Assembly: GCF_051020985.1 (NCBI RefSeq)
Contig: NC_135001.1
Span: forward strand, 17,539,896 to 17,603,895
Length of the DNA: 64,000 nt
From: Nomia melanderi
Lineage: Eukaryota; Arthropoda; Insecta; Hymenoptera; Halictidae
Reading direction: 5' to 3'
Of the stretch, positions 50,539 through 63,357 are shown in pieces. The stretch's first letter is position 1, and each line of letters begins with the position of its first letter. Position numbers and translations under genes: made by a program. The notes beneath the pieces were generated by a model. That model had not been told where the DNA came from, did not search any database, and saw only the letters and a program-made list of their open reading frames with translations.

Positions 50539-50788
50539 TTTAACCCTTTGCACTCCTAAGGTGCTTCTGAGTCACCACTCGATTGGTGTATCAAAATTGT
50601 AAAATTTCGTATTTAACATGAAGTCTTGAGTAATCTGTCGATACGTGAAATGGGGATATAAAATACCATTGTTCTCCTTGTTTTGTGAATAGATTCCTCG
50701 TTAAGTTAGTTGAAAAAGATGTCAACTATATCTCATAAAAATAAATTGAATACTTCTAGTGACAAATTTTTGGAGTACAAGGGGTTAA
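50539..50788. mobile_element. Family A MITE, complete
   Basis: 250 bp with TTAA at both ends: left TTAACCCTTTGCACTCCTAA, right TTGGAGTACAAGGGGTTAA. Its interior is inverted relative to 51571-51730 and 62366-62612 and very similar to both. Confidence 0.85.
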
Positions 50789-51570
50789 TTACGGAATTAC
50801 CGGTGACATGGGATAGCTTGATTTTATGTAGATCATTTCCTGCCTGTTCCTCTGTGTTTGATTTTTTTTCTGTCAGTTTGTATGACTTACTATCAATTTA
50901 TGTAATGAAACATTTCAATCGCAATAGTTAGCTCGATAAAATTCATACATCTAGATTAAGGAAGGTACCAAACTCGTTAAATAAGTTAAATTGTATGCTA
51001 ATTATAATGCTAACATTTATTGAATAACTTTGGAAATTTAATTACATAGCCTGTTCTCCAATTTATCTTATACGCAAAACTGATTTTTCTGTCGTTCAAT
51101 AATACAATAATCTATTTAAACGTGCTGTATTTCGAGCAAGGGAATGAAGTCTATCCATTGATTTCGTTCTGCCCAGATCATAGAAAATTAGGTTTCGCAA
51201 ATAGAATTTCAAATGTGACCTCGTTTAGCAAACTTTGAAATCTCCCATGTGTTTCGTTCCAGAACTGGAAGTTCATATAACTTAACATTTCCAACATTGC
51301 TGTCAATCTGTCTTTTACGTGATGTAATAACGTGTGAAATATTAAAGGAAACAAGATCTACAAAAATTCAATGTATAGTATTAAAGTAAAATGTAGAGCA
51401 ATTTATACGTGCACAGATTACAATACACGCAGTTTGTAACTGGCGGAAGGAAAAAGAATGGGCAAGTATAATAGCGTAACATAAAACAATACTACGAGTT
51501 CAGAAGTACTTCATAAAATATAAATATTTGAAATTATTTATTCAAAATTTAATAGCGTTTCTATTAAATT

Positions 51571-51730
51571 CGAGGAATCTATTCACAAAATAAGGGGAAC
51601 AATGGTATTTTATATCCCCATTTCACGTATCGACGGATTACTCAAGACTTAATGTTAAATATGAAATTTTATAATTTTGATACATCAATCGAGTGGTGAC
51701 TGAGAGGCACCTTTGGAGTGCAAAGGGTTG
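51571..51730. mobile_element. Truncated family A MITE
   Basis: The right two thirds of the element, ending TTTGGAGTGCAAAGGGTTGA. Nearly identical to 62449-62610 over its length. The left terminus is missing. Confidence 0.8.
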
Positions 51731-51889
51731 AGCCGACTCTTGTGTGTAGCGCGGTGCCCTTCTTTATTGGAAGCCGATACAGAGCGTTCCAAAGTTGGGA
51801 CGCACGTAAAAGAGCGAATTCCTGAAATCACTGCAGCACGCTTTTTTATCGAGGACCAGAAGGACACGTGCGGTGTCCTTCAAGAGCGT

Positions 51890-52133
51890 TTAACACGTTG
51901 AATGCCATGGAGGTCACCGATGACCCCCAACCAAATCAAATTAATTCCAACTCAATTAATCGATGATTATTTAAAAACATTTCTATATTATAAATAACGC
52001 TATCTAATACGGTGACATTCAGCCAGATCAACATGCAACAATAATAACGCAACTCAAACAAATGATTGAATGTTACATTTTTCCCATTTTGTGTGTTTTG
52101 CTTTATGAAATTATGCGACGTTTAACGTGTTAA
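51890..52133. mobile_element. Family C MITE, copy 2
   Basis: 244 bp. Left TTAACACGTTGAATGCCATG, right GACGTTTAACGTGTTAA. Shares GGAGGTCACCGATGACCCCC with copy 1 and aligns along its whole length. Its right TTAA is also the left TTAA of a family D element. Confidence 0.85.
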
Positions 52134-52438
52134 CCCTCTGTAGGCCCATGTAACTTTGAAGTCGCATATCAGTATATTGAAATCTTGTTGATTTATTCCA
52201 CTTTGCACTCAAAGTGGTGAGTAATATTAAGTAATCAGTTAACTTAAACTTTTATACGCTCAGGCGTGAAAGTTTAACGTCATTGCAACTTGAAAGTTAC
52301 AAAATATACTCGTTTGATGAAATTATTGAAACTATTGAATACATCGTTAACTCGTATTCATATGTGGATATTTATTAAATTTGCACTGCATAGATTTTGT
52401 TATAATTACGAACAAAAATTCGGCCCATAGAGGGTTAA
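52130..52438. mobile_element. TTAA-bounded MITE, family D
   Basis: 309 bp with TTAA ends: left TTAACCCTCTGTAGGCCCAT, right CGGCCCATAGAGGGTTAA, inverted. Directly abuts the family C copy. The interior is AT-rich and non-coding. Confidence 0.8.
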
Positions 52439-55300
52439 AGAGGTAGGCGATCTTCGATTGCCACGCGTTCCGAAGTCGACCGTCAGTCGCGTTCGTCAAA
52501 GACCAACCCGGTCATTTTTGTAATAAACTAAATAATTATTCTGTTATCTTTACGTGTAGTTAACGCTACATCTGTCTACTACACATCAAACGGAATAAAG
52601 CGTAGAATACCTTAGAATCGATTCACACCTATGACTGTTCTATCTTAGGAATTCAAACTTGTTTTCTAGATATCCATCTTATAGCTTCTATTCGATTTAT
52701 TTCTACTGATTGTTGAAAGAAGGAACTACGTCTATATTATAAACTAACTCCCGCCTGTGAACGTATGACATTTCCAGTTTGGAGTTTCCATTCGAACCCT
52801 CACAATACTTCGGTCTGCTGTGAAAGGTTGAAACAGAGTTCGAGGAAAGCTATGGAACAGAAATTGCTTCATGCTTAATTTATTTAAGTCGGATTTCTCA
52901 GTTACCGAGTAATTTATACAGTTATGGTTATTATTGATATACCCTAAGGTTATAAATACGGCACCTATTATATTCTAGGTGTGGAATTAGAAATCATGTA
53001 GACATAGAATGAAGATAGAAAAATATAAATTATGAGAAGGTTCTAGAAAATGTGACTAAATGAAAACGTGCACACAACTGCGTATGGATGACGATAAAGA
53101 TCTATTATAGTACCACGAACAATTTAAGAAATGATAAATAAAGTAGATTGTAAGGTGATTGCAAGAAATACAGTAAATTGATGTTTAATGTAATCATGAA
53201 AAATAATTACGGATGAATACTGGCGTATTATGAAAATTACCATACAGATCAACTTCTTTATGATACTTATGTTCTCAGCAGGTAAAAATCAATGATTATT
53301 TATTTTAGAAGTGATAAGAATTTTAATAAATCACTATAATTATAATAAAATAATCGAGATTGTAATTTATTTAATCGCTACATCTTGTGCATACTTTCGT
53401 ACGACGATTATCAATTTATAAAGCAATTACAAAAAGAAACTGGCAAAAAGATGAAAGATTTGTATTCATCAAATTCAAAGCACTGTAAAATTATTACTGT
53501 ATGTTAGGCACGGTGTACAATTCTTTCACAACCTCAAACTTTATGACAATAATCGCAGTTAATATATCACAGTAATGATTACTACATTACTATATTAGTA
53601 ACTTATTGTAAAACAAATATTGTATTACAGAGACAATTTTATGTTTGCCAATCATTTACATGGCACATGAATATTTCTTATAAACTTTCATTATTCTCTG
53701 TTTTCACGAGACATGCATTTGTTATAGCATTTATAAACAATCTTTTGCCTCTTTATTTCTCCTTTAGAAAAATTTCAAATTTTAGATGCAAAACATTTGA
53801 TTGATCCTTTATGAAGATAAATTCATCAAATCTTCTAACTTTCCACTTTATGCAGTCTGTCACTTTAATAAACGAACGGATCATTTAATTAGTATGTCAT
53901 CATTTAATTAAGGAACACCAACTAATCATAATTAAATGAAACTTCATTACATTCAAATAGTCAGTCAATCACATTTATGTAATTAGATAACTGACTACTA
54001 CGTTTGATATCACTCAAAAATATACAGTCGCATTGCAATCTATAAATACAATTATCTTTGGAACAATTTGTCACTTAAAAAATCTCTCAGATGGAATGTT
54101 TTTTATTTTAAGATAACAATAATTTGGACACTTAGTTTGTTTCTAGTCGGACGTATCTAGAAGATGTAAAGATTACTGCTGCTTTTTAAGCTATTATTCA
54201 ATTATATTATTCTTTTGCATCAATCGACGCAGAAAATTATTCTCCATAAACGGTGTCAACTTATTTACGACAAATATCCACCAAAACAGAAAAATTTGCA
54301 TTTGAGACATATTCTAACTAACGAATAGTTCCGCAAAAATTTGAAATTTACATGCTAAAAAGAGATAATATTGTTCGATTGCTACTTTTTCTTCAATAAA
54401 GCTAACTGTACATATTTTTTTGAAAATGTGAACTCTCTAAGCTGAATATGATCATTTATACATAATGATAATTGTTCAATAGTGTGCAGGCGGGGGCAGC
54501 AAGAGAAAGTATGAATATTGAAGAATTATAAAATACTACATACAAAATTTTAATAATATATAATATATTTTATATTTATAAAATAAATATAATATATTTT
54601 AATAATATATTAATAATACATACAGTAACTTATTTATGTCATTGATTTATAGACGCTAAAAATTTTAAAAGAAAAAACATTCACTAAATAACGAATAATC
54701 CCAGAGATAACTGCATTAATAGTTTAAAATGGAACAACCTGCACGATCAAACTATAAAAGGATTTCCTATCCCTTTTGATCCTTGAATGTGTATTTTTTC
54801 TAAAAAATAAACATTTCTTAAATAAAAAAGAGGGCCAAGAACAGTTGCTTTTAAATGTCACGTACAAAGGTCCTTTCTGGTACAATTTTCCTTTATCTTC
54901 AAAAAGTTTTCTAGCTTTGCAGTAATTTAAAATGTTCGTAGTACCTATGTGCATCATTCGGGATGAAAGGGTTAATCCTAACTTAGAAAGAGAGGACCAG
55001 TCATAAAAATCAGTTTTTGAATGAAACCCTCACGGCTTTTCTGGCAATGGTCCCCCATTAAAAAAAAATGAGTGTCATGTTTGCATGTGGCTGTAAAAGA
55101 CGACAAATAATATTACAATAATGAAATACAAGTTATTTAGAGATTACAATTCAAAGGAAAATAAAGAAAAACGGAGAAAAAGGAATTCACCTTGCAGTAG
55201 ACTTCTACCCATCTTATTGTAATAACATACTGGAGGACCATTATCAAAAAAAGCCATGATAGCTTTTCAGTTTCAGATACGCGTTATGACATGCACAGGC
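52439..55300. other. AT-rich, probably intronic
   Basis: No supported gene. A very AT-rich simple-sequence block (AATATATAATATATTTTATA repeats) lies at about 54545-54625. Confidence 0.4.
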
Positions 55301-56110
55301 TTTCATTGAAAAACAGATTTTTGTCTGGCGCTCTCCTCGTCAGACTGAAATTCGCCTATTCCTCGATACGGCCCTTTCAAAAGATCCACCGTAATAGAAC
55401 AGCACGGTGAACGCGTATTAAGGGACAACGCGATATATGGGCGACGAAGAATCCGTACGTGCAGAATAATATAATATATTGCAGATGCGACTCGATAGCA
55501 TTGCACTAGGGCGTCCCGGCGCGGAGGAGCATCGACGCGAGGTAAACGGGGTAGTAGCCGTGTCCCTTCGGTGATGAAAGTACGTGGATAGTGCATCGTG
55601 ACACGAGACGCTCACCTACCGAGCCCCGGCCGCGTACGTGTGTCCCATAGCCATAGAACTGCCGCGGACGATCCCACACACGGGACACTGGGGACACATA
55701 ACGCTCCCCACTTACATCCAATCACTCCTGATTTATATTTACTACTCGCTTGCCCCCTTATTTATCGTGCTTCACGGAGACGCGCGGAGAACAGGAACGT
55801 TAATTTGCGCAAATTGAAAATTATGGAGCGCGACCGAAGACAAGAGTCATCGGCGGAAAAGAAAACTTCGCGGAGAGTTATCGGCGGCGCTCTCTCCTTT
55901 CGATTTCCAGGGAGAATTAGCCGACCTGGCCCGCTTCCGCGATTTTTCCCTCGTTCCAGCGCGCGTGACGACGATCTTAATTGGCCGGTTTTACGGTAAT
56001 CGGTTCGCGTCGCCGGCCTGACCTCCGCGTTAGTCCTCTCCCTTCGTCCCTTCTTTCGCCCGTGAGAGTGAAACTCGATTAAGAAATGAGGCCTGTAATT
56101 GGCAACCGAT
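55300..56110. other. GC-rich patch, no supported gene
   Basis: CpG-rich, with overlapping open frames on both strands of up to about 136 codons; compositionally basic (Arg-rich) and without recognised domains. Confidence 0.3.
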
Positions 56111-57640
56111 GGTTCGAGAATTTTAAACGTCTTACGGCTGAGGTAAGAATAATTGACATGGTTACGCCACAATCAATATCGGTATAATCAGTAATAACCG
56201 GCTGAGTTTTCAGATGTGAACACCTGTAGCGGCGTGACTTGGGAAGATTAATGTGGAAAGTAATTTTTTTGCAATGAAGGAAATACGGTTTGTGCGAATA
56301 TGTATAATGCGATGTGATAAACAGGAGTTATTAGGGATGAGGGAGAAGATTTAAGGATGACCCATTAATTTTTCAAATTATGACGTTAATTACGAGGTAC
56401 TTTCGTTGATGCCATTAATTCTTGAAAAATAAATAACATGGTTAAATGTTGGAAAATCATTTTTGTCTAGAAGAATATTATTTATTAGATGAAATGAATA
56501 ATAGTGCAAAAGTTCGAATAAAAATTCGCAAAGATCGCATGGGAATATAAACTGATAAGTAAGTTAATCAGGAGGAAAGAAGCACAGGTGGACAAAGGGA
56601 TGTATCAGATTAGGACAAGAAATAATTGGTGGGGTCTACAATAAAGTTGGGGCTTGAAATGGTACATGTTAATAGCAGGTGCAAAAGGAGAAGGGAGGTT
56701 TAGTCACGCACATATGTTCGAGCGATACTTACTAATGGGACTTTTATATCGACACACTGAGGGACACGCGTGTGTAGATTTTGTCACTTTTCTTTTTCAT
56801 CAGTATTGATTATTTAGAGTGTATTGCGCAACACTTTGCATTTTTGTTTAAGTACAAACAATACCTAATGTTGTACATCAAGGAAGATGACAATTGTTCT
56901 TAAAGTAAAAAAAGTTTATTTAAGATAATTTATTTATTTAATATAATTGATTATATTAATGTAATATAATAAATATTTAACTTGCTAATAATTAATTACT
57001 TTTAATTATACTCCAGTTGAATTAATTTAAAGAAATTGGAGTTTATTCACAACAACCCAAGTAAGATCATTTTGGAGCTATTGTTATTTTATTTTTCAAC
57101 GTCTACAATAATGGTAAAGATTAAAAAAATGTATGAATTTTTTTGGAACTAGTTTAATTATTTTTTAATTTATGTGATCTAAGACGTCTTGTTGAAGTAT
57201 TTTAAACAAATCTACTTTCATATGTCTTAAGACTTAAAAAAAAAGAGCGAATACTCTTTACAATTGCTGTTACAAAACAAGTACTCGTACAATTTCCAAC
57301 ATTATTAGAAAACTAATCAGACTTCCCGTCGAATTGCGCTTGTACCTCTATAATTAATCCCTCGACCCATAACATTCCGCCAGACTTGTGACGAAATGTT
57401 TAAACTGAATTCAACAAATCTACGTATTATCCTTAAACATAAATTAAATTTCATTTTTCCATTGTCAATCGTTAACCTCCGGAATAAACGTACACATGGA
57501 GCAAGCATAAAAATGTTTGTCCTTTCTAATAAATCATCAACAATAAAATAGTTGCATCGACCATAACTGAGAAACAAATCATAAGGCAGGGGCTTAACTG
57601 TTGCCTGTCAAAGTTAGCAATTAATACGAAACCGATGAAC
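56111..57640. other. AT-rich, no gene seen
   Basis: No coding support or clear inverted-repeat element. Confidence 0.35.
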
Positions 57641-57649
57641 CGCAAGAAT

Positions 57650-58170
57650 GGTTAAATCTGCCGAAACCGTCGTTGTGCGTGTTGAAACACTTATTCATGG
57701 GCAGACCGACATTATTAATGCGTGTATATTACGAGGGTTTCCTGCGTTGGGGTAGAGTGTCCATTGTCGGTCTGGAACAGGTACACGGCAAGGGCTATCC
57801 GAAAGGGCGAACATTACTTCCGCTCGGTCCTCCGCGGTTTAACGCTCTTATTATTATTTTTATTAGGGAGCCGCGGTATATAATGCTATCAGCCCCTGAG
57901 AGGGTGGGCGCACAGGAAATAAACCTAAGTGTATAATTACAATAATACTTACTGAGATCCCTCCGTGGGTTCTCTCCCCTTGTTCAATCCCTCGTCTTCT
58001 GCTCCCTCACCAGACCTCACCGTGCCTCCGACTCCTGCTGGATTTCTACGATTCTCCGTTCCTCCAGGACTAATTGCAGGCTTCTTTCTTTTTCTGCTCC
58101 CTTTTTTCCTTGCTTTCATCGTATCTAACCTCTCCCTGTTCTTCACTCTTCGTAAGTCTCATTGATACGT
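57650..58170. other. GC-richer patch, no supported gene
   Basis: Open on the plus strand for 57673-57936 and on both strands for 57950-58165 (a pyrimidine-rich block). No recognised domain. Confidence 0.25.
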
Positions 58171-58585
58171 CTTCCCTAAGTCTTTAAGATTTTTCATTGG
58201 ACGGATAAGGAATTGAATTTTTGCAGTGCATACGGTACAAGATCCTGAAAATTAGGTAAATTTTGGGGATCCACTTTTTCGAAAGTATGCAAGCAATTCT
58301 GCTGAAGTGTTTGAGTCCATATAAATGTACTGTTGACACGAAGGGAAGAAGGATTAAGTCGAATCTGAACATTTAAGATGATTTGTGTCTTTTCGTGATT
58401 ATTACTAAAACTGATTTTTTAGAGGTTGGTGTTGAACAAATTAATGTTTCTTATTGTTTTTAAATGAATATCTTTTCTGAATGGGACATATGTTTATAAG
58501 TGGTACTTAATAATGAGTCTGTTGTTCATATTCTTTCTGTATATAATCATCAGTATACAAATACCTTTTAAACCAATTGTAATAA

Positions 58586-58834
58586 ACCAAACCTTTGCAC
58601 TCGAGGGCTCAGCAGCAGAGCCATTTAAAATTTGTCATTGCAAACTGTCAAATTTTTGTATTAAATATATTATCACATTTATATCTATAATTGATAAAAA
58701 ACTGTAAAATACATCTATGACTGTTCTTTCCAAGCGTGTATCATTTACTTATACGTTAATATGCTTTTTCTATTAAAACTGTTTCGAATCACTCGTAATG
58801 TCATTGTGGAAAAGCTTCAAATGCAAAGGGTTAA
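58586..58834. mobile_element. Family A MITE, diverged
   Basis: About 249 bp: left AACCTTTGCACTCGAGGGCT, right TTCAAATGCAAAGGG followed by TTAA. The left target site has drifted. Confidence 0.7.
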
Positions 58835-59002
58835 AATACTAAACCGTGAATATTTTCAAATTAACATATTTCGTCCAGATATGACGAAGTTAGCACAGAA
58901 AAGCCCAGAGAAATCTTCAGAAACCACTGAAACCACCTGAAAATCTCATAAATTCCGTTTACTTTCAATTTAATGAAACCAGTCACACACGAAGCGAGAC
59001 GT

Positions 59003-59212
59003 TTAACACTAAATCTACCGAGCAGTTAACTCGAGTTCTTTAAATGTCTCTATAGAAACACCAAAAGCGCATCCGTCGAGACTTTAATTCATTTCACTTT
59101 GCGCGATACTGAATCAATTTCTTCGTCGCTTTGTCAGAGGAACATTCGTTATCTTTTTAATAATTCCAAAACGAGGACGTCAAGAAGTTTCGCCCGGTAG
59201 TTTCAGCGTTAA
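59003..59212. mobile_element. TTAA-bounded MITE, family F copy
   Basis: 210 bp. Left TTAACACTAAATCTACCGAG, right CCCGGTAGTTTCAGCGTTAA, imperfect inverted repeats. Aligns best with the copy at 8189-8387. Confidence 0.75.
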
Positions 59213-59219
59213 TGTAAGC

Positions 59220-59895
59220 CTGTAGGAAATCAATGTCCCCATAAAGTCCGACAATCTAGTTATCGCGAACGAACCGAACGTGCAAGCACCGTCTTGACCC
59301 GCCGTGCATCAGGAAGTGAAACGATTGTATTCCGGCCACTCTAGAACTGTATAACTGGCAACGAATATAGCACTCGGTTGATTAAATCCCACGGTACTCT
59401 CGGACGGAAATATTTCTGCCCGGCGGTGTGTGTATCGCGGCGCTCATGAAGGTACGGGATCGGAGTGCCTGTGGACGATTATAAAACATAAGCAATTCCG
59501 TGGCGTATGTGTTATAGCGCAGAGCAGGGGTATACGTGACCGAACTCTTAAACGCGAAAATAGCCAAGTTCCGATGGAGTTCGGATGGGGAATGGACCGT
59601 GTTCGTGTCTACTCCGTTAGCTTGATCTCCCTCTCTCGCGAACCGAATGGCACCCTGTACACGTACGTGTCCCATCCCCCGACCACCCCCCCACTGCTCC
59701 GCAGGCCATGTACAACGAGATACATACAGGTCACACGTGTGCCGCTTTTCGGATAAGGATACTGCTTCCCGATATATTTTATGTCGTGCAAAGCATAACC
59801 GCAGTTGTGGGTGAAATACCGAGAAACCCGGAGCGTACAGGTGAAAGCATTAACCTGCGTCACCGGACACTTTCTTCGGAAACAATTCAATGATA
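59220..59895. other. GC-rich patch, no supported gene
   Basis: CpG-rich, with open frames on both strands (plus 59430-59756, minus 59890-59609) that lack domains; probably regulatory or compositional. Confidence 0.3.
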
Positions 59896-60379
59896 CGAAA
59901 TAATTGTCCGTATGTTGTCGTGTATCAGATTGTTGTTAATGTTGTTACTAATTCACGATAGAAAATAATTAAGCAATAAATAAACGTTAAAACATGAGTA
60001 AAATAATGATTTAATTATTACGTTGTTTAATTGATTCATTAGTGAATAATTATTTTGCATATTGCATGTGAAATATTGATTTAATAATGAGTGTTTTATT
60101 TAGATAATACGTTGTTCGTTGTATAACGATTGAAATTGTGAGTTTATAATAAATAGAATGTTCTTTAAGCCATTTGCATTTTAAGGAAGTATGAAAAAGG
60201 TGATAGTGAATATGAAAATTGAGCGTATATATACGCTAATGATGCAAATGGATTAACTCTCGCTCGGCTAACATTGGATTACTTTTTATCTGTGTGGTAG
60301 GTATAAGAAGGAAATGTTTGAAATGTTCGAGATGCGTATAAATTTAATGCAGGATAAAGGAAAATATTTTATGAGTGCG

Positions 60380-61060
60380 GTAGCAGTGAAGAGGGAAGAG
60401 AAGATAGGAAAATCATGTAATAAAATTAGGAGAAATGAGAGGAAGAAGGAAAGAAAGTGAATATGGGGGGGTTAGAAGAAATATGGAAATGAAAGTTGAG
60501 TATCAGCGATAAAGAAGGGAATAGACAACATAAGTAGATAGGTTATTAGAAATGGAAGAGGTAGTAGTTGACAATATTATTGAAAGAAATTAGTGGGGGA
60601 ATAGAGAGAATAATAAAGCACGAAAGAAGTACGGTAGACATGCCGGGGATACAGGAGGAATGAACTGAAAAGAAGAAAAGGTAGAGGGAGGAAACGTGAA
60701 ACTGAAAATAGAAAAAAATGAAGAAAAAAGTTGAAACTAGGAATGCAAATAAAAAGATAGAACGAGGCATAACAGACAGGAAAGATGAAAATAAACAGTT
60801 AAGACGATAAAGGAAACGTTGAAAAATATAGTCAACCGGGATTTGAAAATAAGTAGATCAGTAAATACTGAGAGAGAGAGAGAGAGAGAGAGAAGATTAA
60901 AAGAGTATGAATAGTGATTGAAAATAAAAAAGAAAAGAAGAAAGAGACAGGTTAGTTGAGAGGGAAGGTAGATTTAATAAAAGTGATATTCGATCTGAAG
61001 GTAAAAATAGATGAGGTGGAAGAAATTGGCACAGGAGTACAGGAGAAAGGTATAGCGTGG
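60380..61060. repeat. Purine-rich tract with a GA microsatellite
   Basis: The plus strand is strongly A/G-biased for several hundred bases. An uninterrupted GA run of about 24 bases lies at 60870-60893. Confidence 0.75.
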
Positions 61061-62365
61061 TTAATTGCAAAATTTGGGAAAATAAGATAACGATCAGTAA
61101 TAAATAAATTTATTTAATAACCGTTTGTGACAAAATATGTCGACGTATCGTGGAAAATATCCTTACTGCATATAACGATATAATTCGTCATGACATTCAT
61201 CAACATAATATACACTATGAGTCTAATGAGACATGTCATTATTTTATGAAAGTAATTACCCAATCTATATATAGCCACTTCAACAAGTGATTAAGGGGTT
61301 AATAATGTATATATAAGTAATATGTATAAAACCCAAGTTTATTTATTAATTAATGAATAATAAAGGATTAGCGAGATAATAGAAGATAATTGAACATGAG
61401 ACAGGGAAGAGTGCAGACAAGGAAAATTGTTAGAAGAGTGGTGGAGAAAGAAATTGATCGATACAATTACTTCAACGTTAATAATTTATTGGAATAAGAG
61501 ACGAATTCCAGATATATTCCTAATGTACGTTTGCTTTAAAGTATAACAACCGATAACAGAAGAATAATATTTTATTTGACTGCAACAGAATAGAACAATA
61601 TTTATGTTTGTTATTTTCGACATTTGAAAGATGAAAGAAGAGAGGGACCAGAAAATTAGGAATTCAAGTTTATATTAACGAACTCGGTATCACTTGAAAT
61701 AGAAAGCAAAAAATATTTAAAATATAGTTACAATTACATTATGCAAGTATAAACATCCAATAAGCTAACTTTGTACTCAGAGTAATTCCCTTCTGATGCA
61801 ATATGTTCAAGTTACTCAAGCAATACACAAAAATCCTTTGTATTTGGACCGCGCGTCAGTTGCACTTCGCGGGTGACATCTTTCGATCAGATAGCCGTGA
61901 AAAAAAAAAACACGGCGAAGCTTCTCTCCGACTTAAATCCATTTTTTATCCATTAGACGACCCGCCTAATGCGAGGCCATGCGCGCGTTTCGCGTTTAGG
62001 TACTAGAGAGAAACAATCACGGAACACTCGAAGGGAACACCCCTCGTCAAAATCAAGAGTCTATTATTATGACCATATGTTTATGCCACGATTGTATCTG
62101 AACGAAGAGGGGGGAACGTACTCCAGCTAGGGGGTCAGAAGTACACCTGCCCGAACACGACAGCACATGGACAGAAGCAGAACGCGTGAGCAAAAGTAAA
62201 CACCCACGTCGGATATGTGTCACTCTTCAAACAGAATAGCAGGCTCCGCCGTTTATTGACAATTTCTGTATTGATGAGTCCTTCCGAAATAATCTTTACC
62301 GGACGTTCTTTATTCACCTGTATTTCCGTCTTTCGAACAAACTTTTATAGACCGATTTTATCGCT
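61061..62365. other. AT-rich DNA, then a GC-richer patch at 61850-62330
   Basis: No supported gene. The GC-richer patch has short open frames only. Confidence 0.35.
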
Positions 62366-62612
62366 TTAACCCTGTGCACTCCAAAAATTTGTCACTAGAA
62401 ATATTCGGTTTATTTTTATGAGATATAGATGACATTTTTTCAACTAACTTCACGAGGAATCTATTCACAATATAAGGGGAACAATGGTATTTTATTTCCA
62501 CATTTCACGTATCGACGGATTACTCAGGACTTAATGTTAAATATAAAATTTTATAATTTTGATACATAATCGAATCGTGACTGAGAGGCATCTTTGGAGT
62601 GCAAAGGGTTAA
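62366..62612. mobile_element. Family A MITE, complete
   Basis: 247 bp with TTAA at both ends: left TTAACCCTGTGCACTCCAAA, right TTTGGAGTGCAAAGGGTTAA. Very similar to 50539-50788 (inverted) and 51571-51730. Confidence 0.85.
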
Positions 62613-63204
62613 TTTTCGATTTCTAATTTTCTATTCCTTTATTCTTCGCCTATCTTATTTTTCGCGGCAAGTTTCTATTTAACACGGTATTGCTCCGGAA
62701 TTGATTTTGAAATGATCAAATATGAAATGATCATTGAAATGATCAAGTAGTAACTTGATGCTTGCGTTTCAGTTTAATTATTCCTTACATTCGTTGTATA
62801 GAACTATTAAGGATTTATTGAATGTTATAAGGTAAGAGTTATTCAATACTAAGCGATGTTTGGGTAATAGGTTTTCTGAGTGAGTAGATAATTGCTGTTT
62901 ATTTTAAAGGAAATAAAGTTCTGCAATTATAAGTTAGAAGCGTTTAAAAAATATATTACAAAGGTCAGTGAACCTTCTAATCCGGCAAACAGATTCTAAG
63001 AAGTTCTACAACGGTTGAAATTTTAAATCGATTCAAGCTCTTCCGATTTTCAACTTGCTGCAGCTGCTATTTTACGGTATTCCATACGTCCGCCATGTAC
63101 AAAATTTCAGCGAAAGGATTTTAGGGTGGCTAATAATTTAGTAGATTTGGAAAAGGAGAATCGCTATATAATTTATGGTGTTGTCCCAAAGTGTACAAAC
63201 TTAC

Positions 63205-63357
63205 TAACGTATAGCGTACCGTAAAGCTGTCTTATTCAAGGATATTGGTCCATGAATTACTGTGGCTTCCTGCTGCATGATGGCTATAGTGTCCTTCATT
63301 GATGAGCAATCGAGTTTATAGCCGCCCATTGGAACACCGAGGCTTCCAACCATACTT
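63205..63357 (-). CDS. Probable internal or first exon of an unrecognised gene
   Basis: On the minus strand an acceptor ...ATCTAG precedes 63357 and a strong donor TA|GTAAGT follows 63205. The 153 nt between them are open in one frame (phase 1 in, phase 2 out), about 50 residues containing SMVGSLGVPMGGYKLDCSS, MKDTIAIMQQEATVIHGP and SLNKTALRYAIR. The composition is more balanced than the flanks and the peptide has a protein-like residue mix. I do not recognise the family. No partner exon is identified in the window; a weaker donor (CG|GTACGC) 15 bases earlier is possible. Confidence 0.45.

Noticed and set aside
55598..56172. Overlapping plus and minus open frames of over 130 codons
   Set aside because: Compositional; no start context, splice structure or recognisable motif.
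59430..59756. Plus-strand open frame of 108 codons
   Set aside because: No domain, and the opposite strand is also open; it looks like a GC-rich patch.
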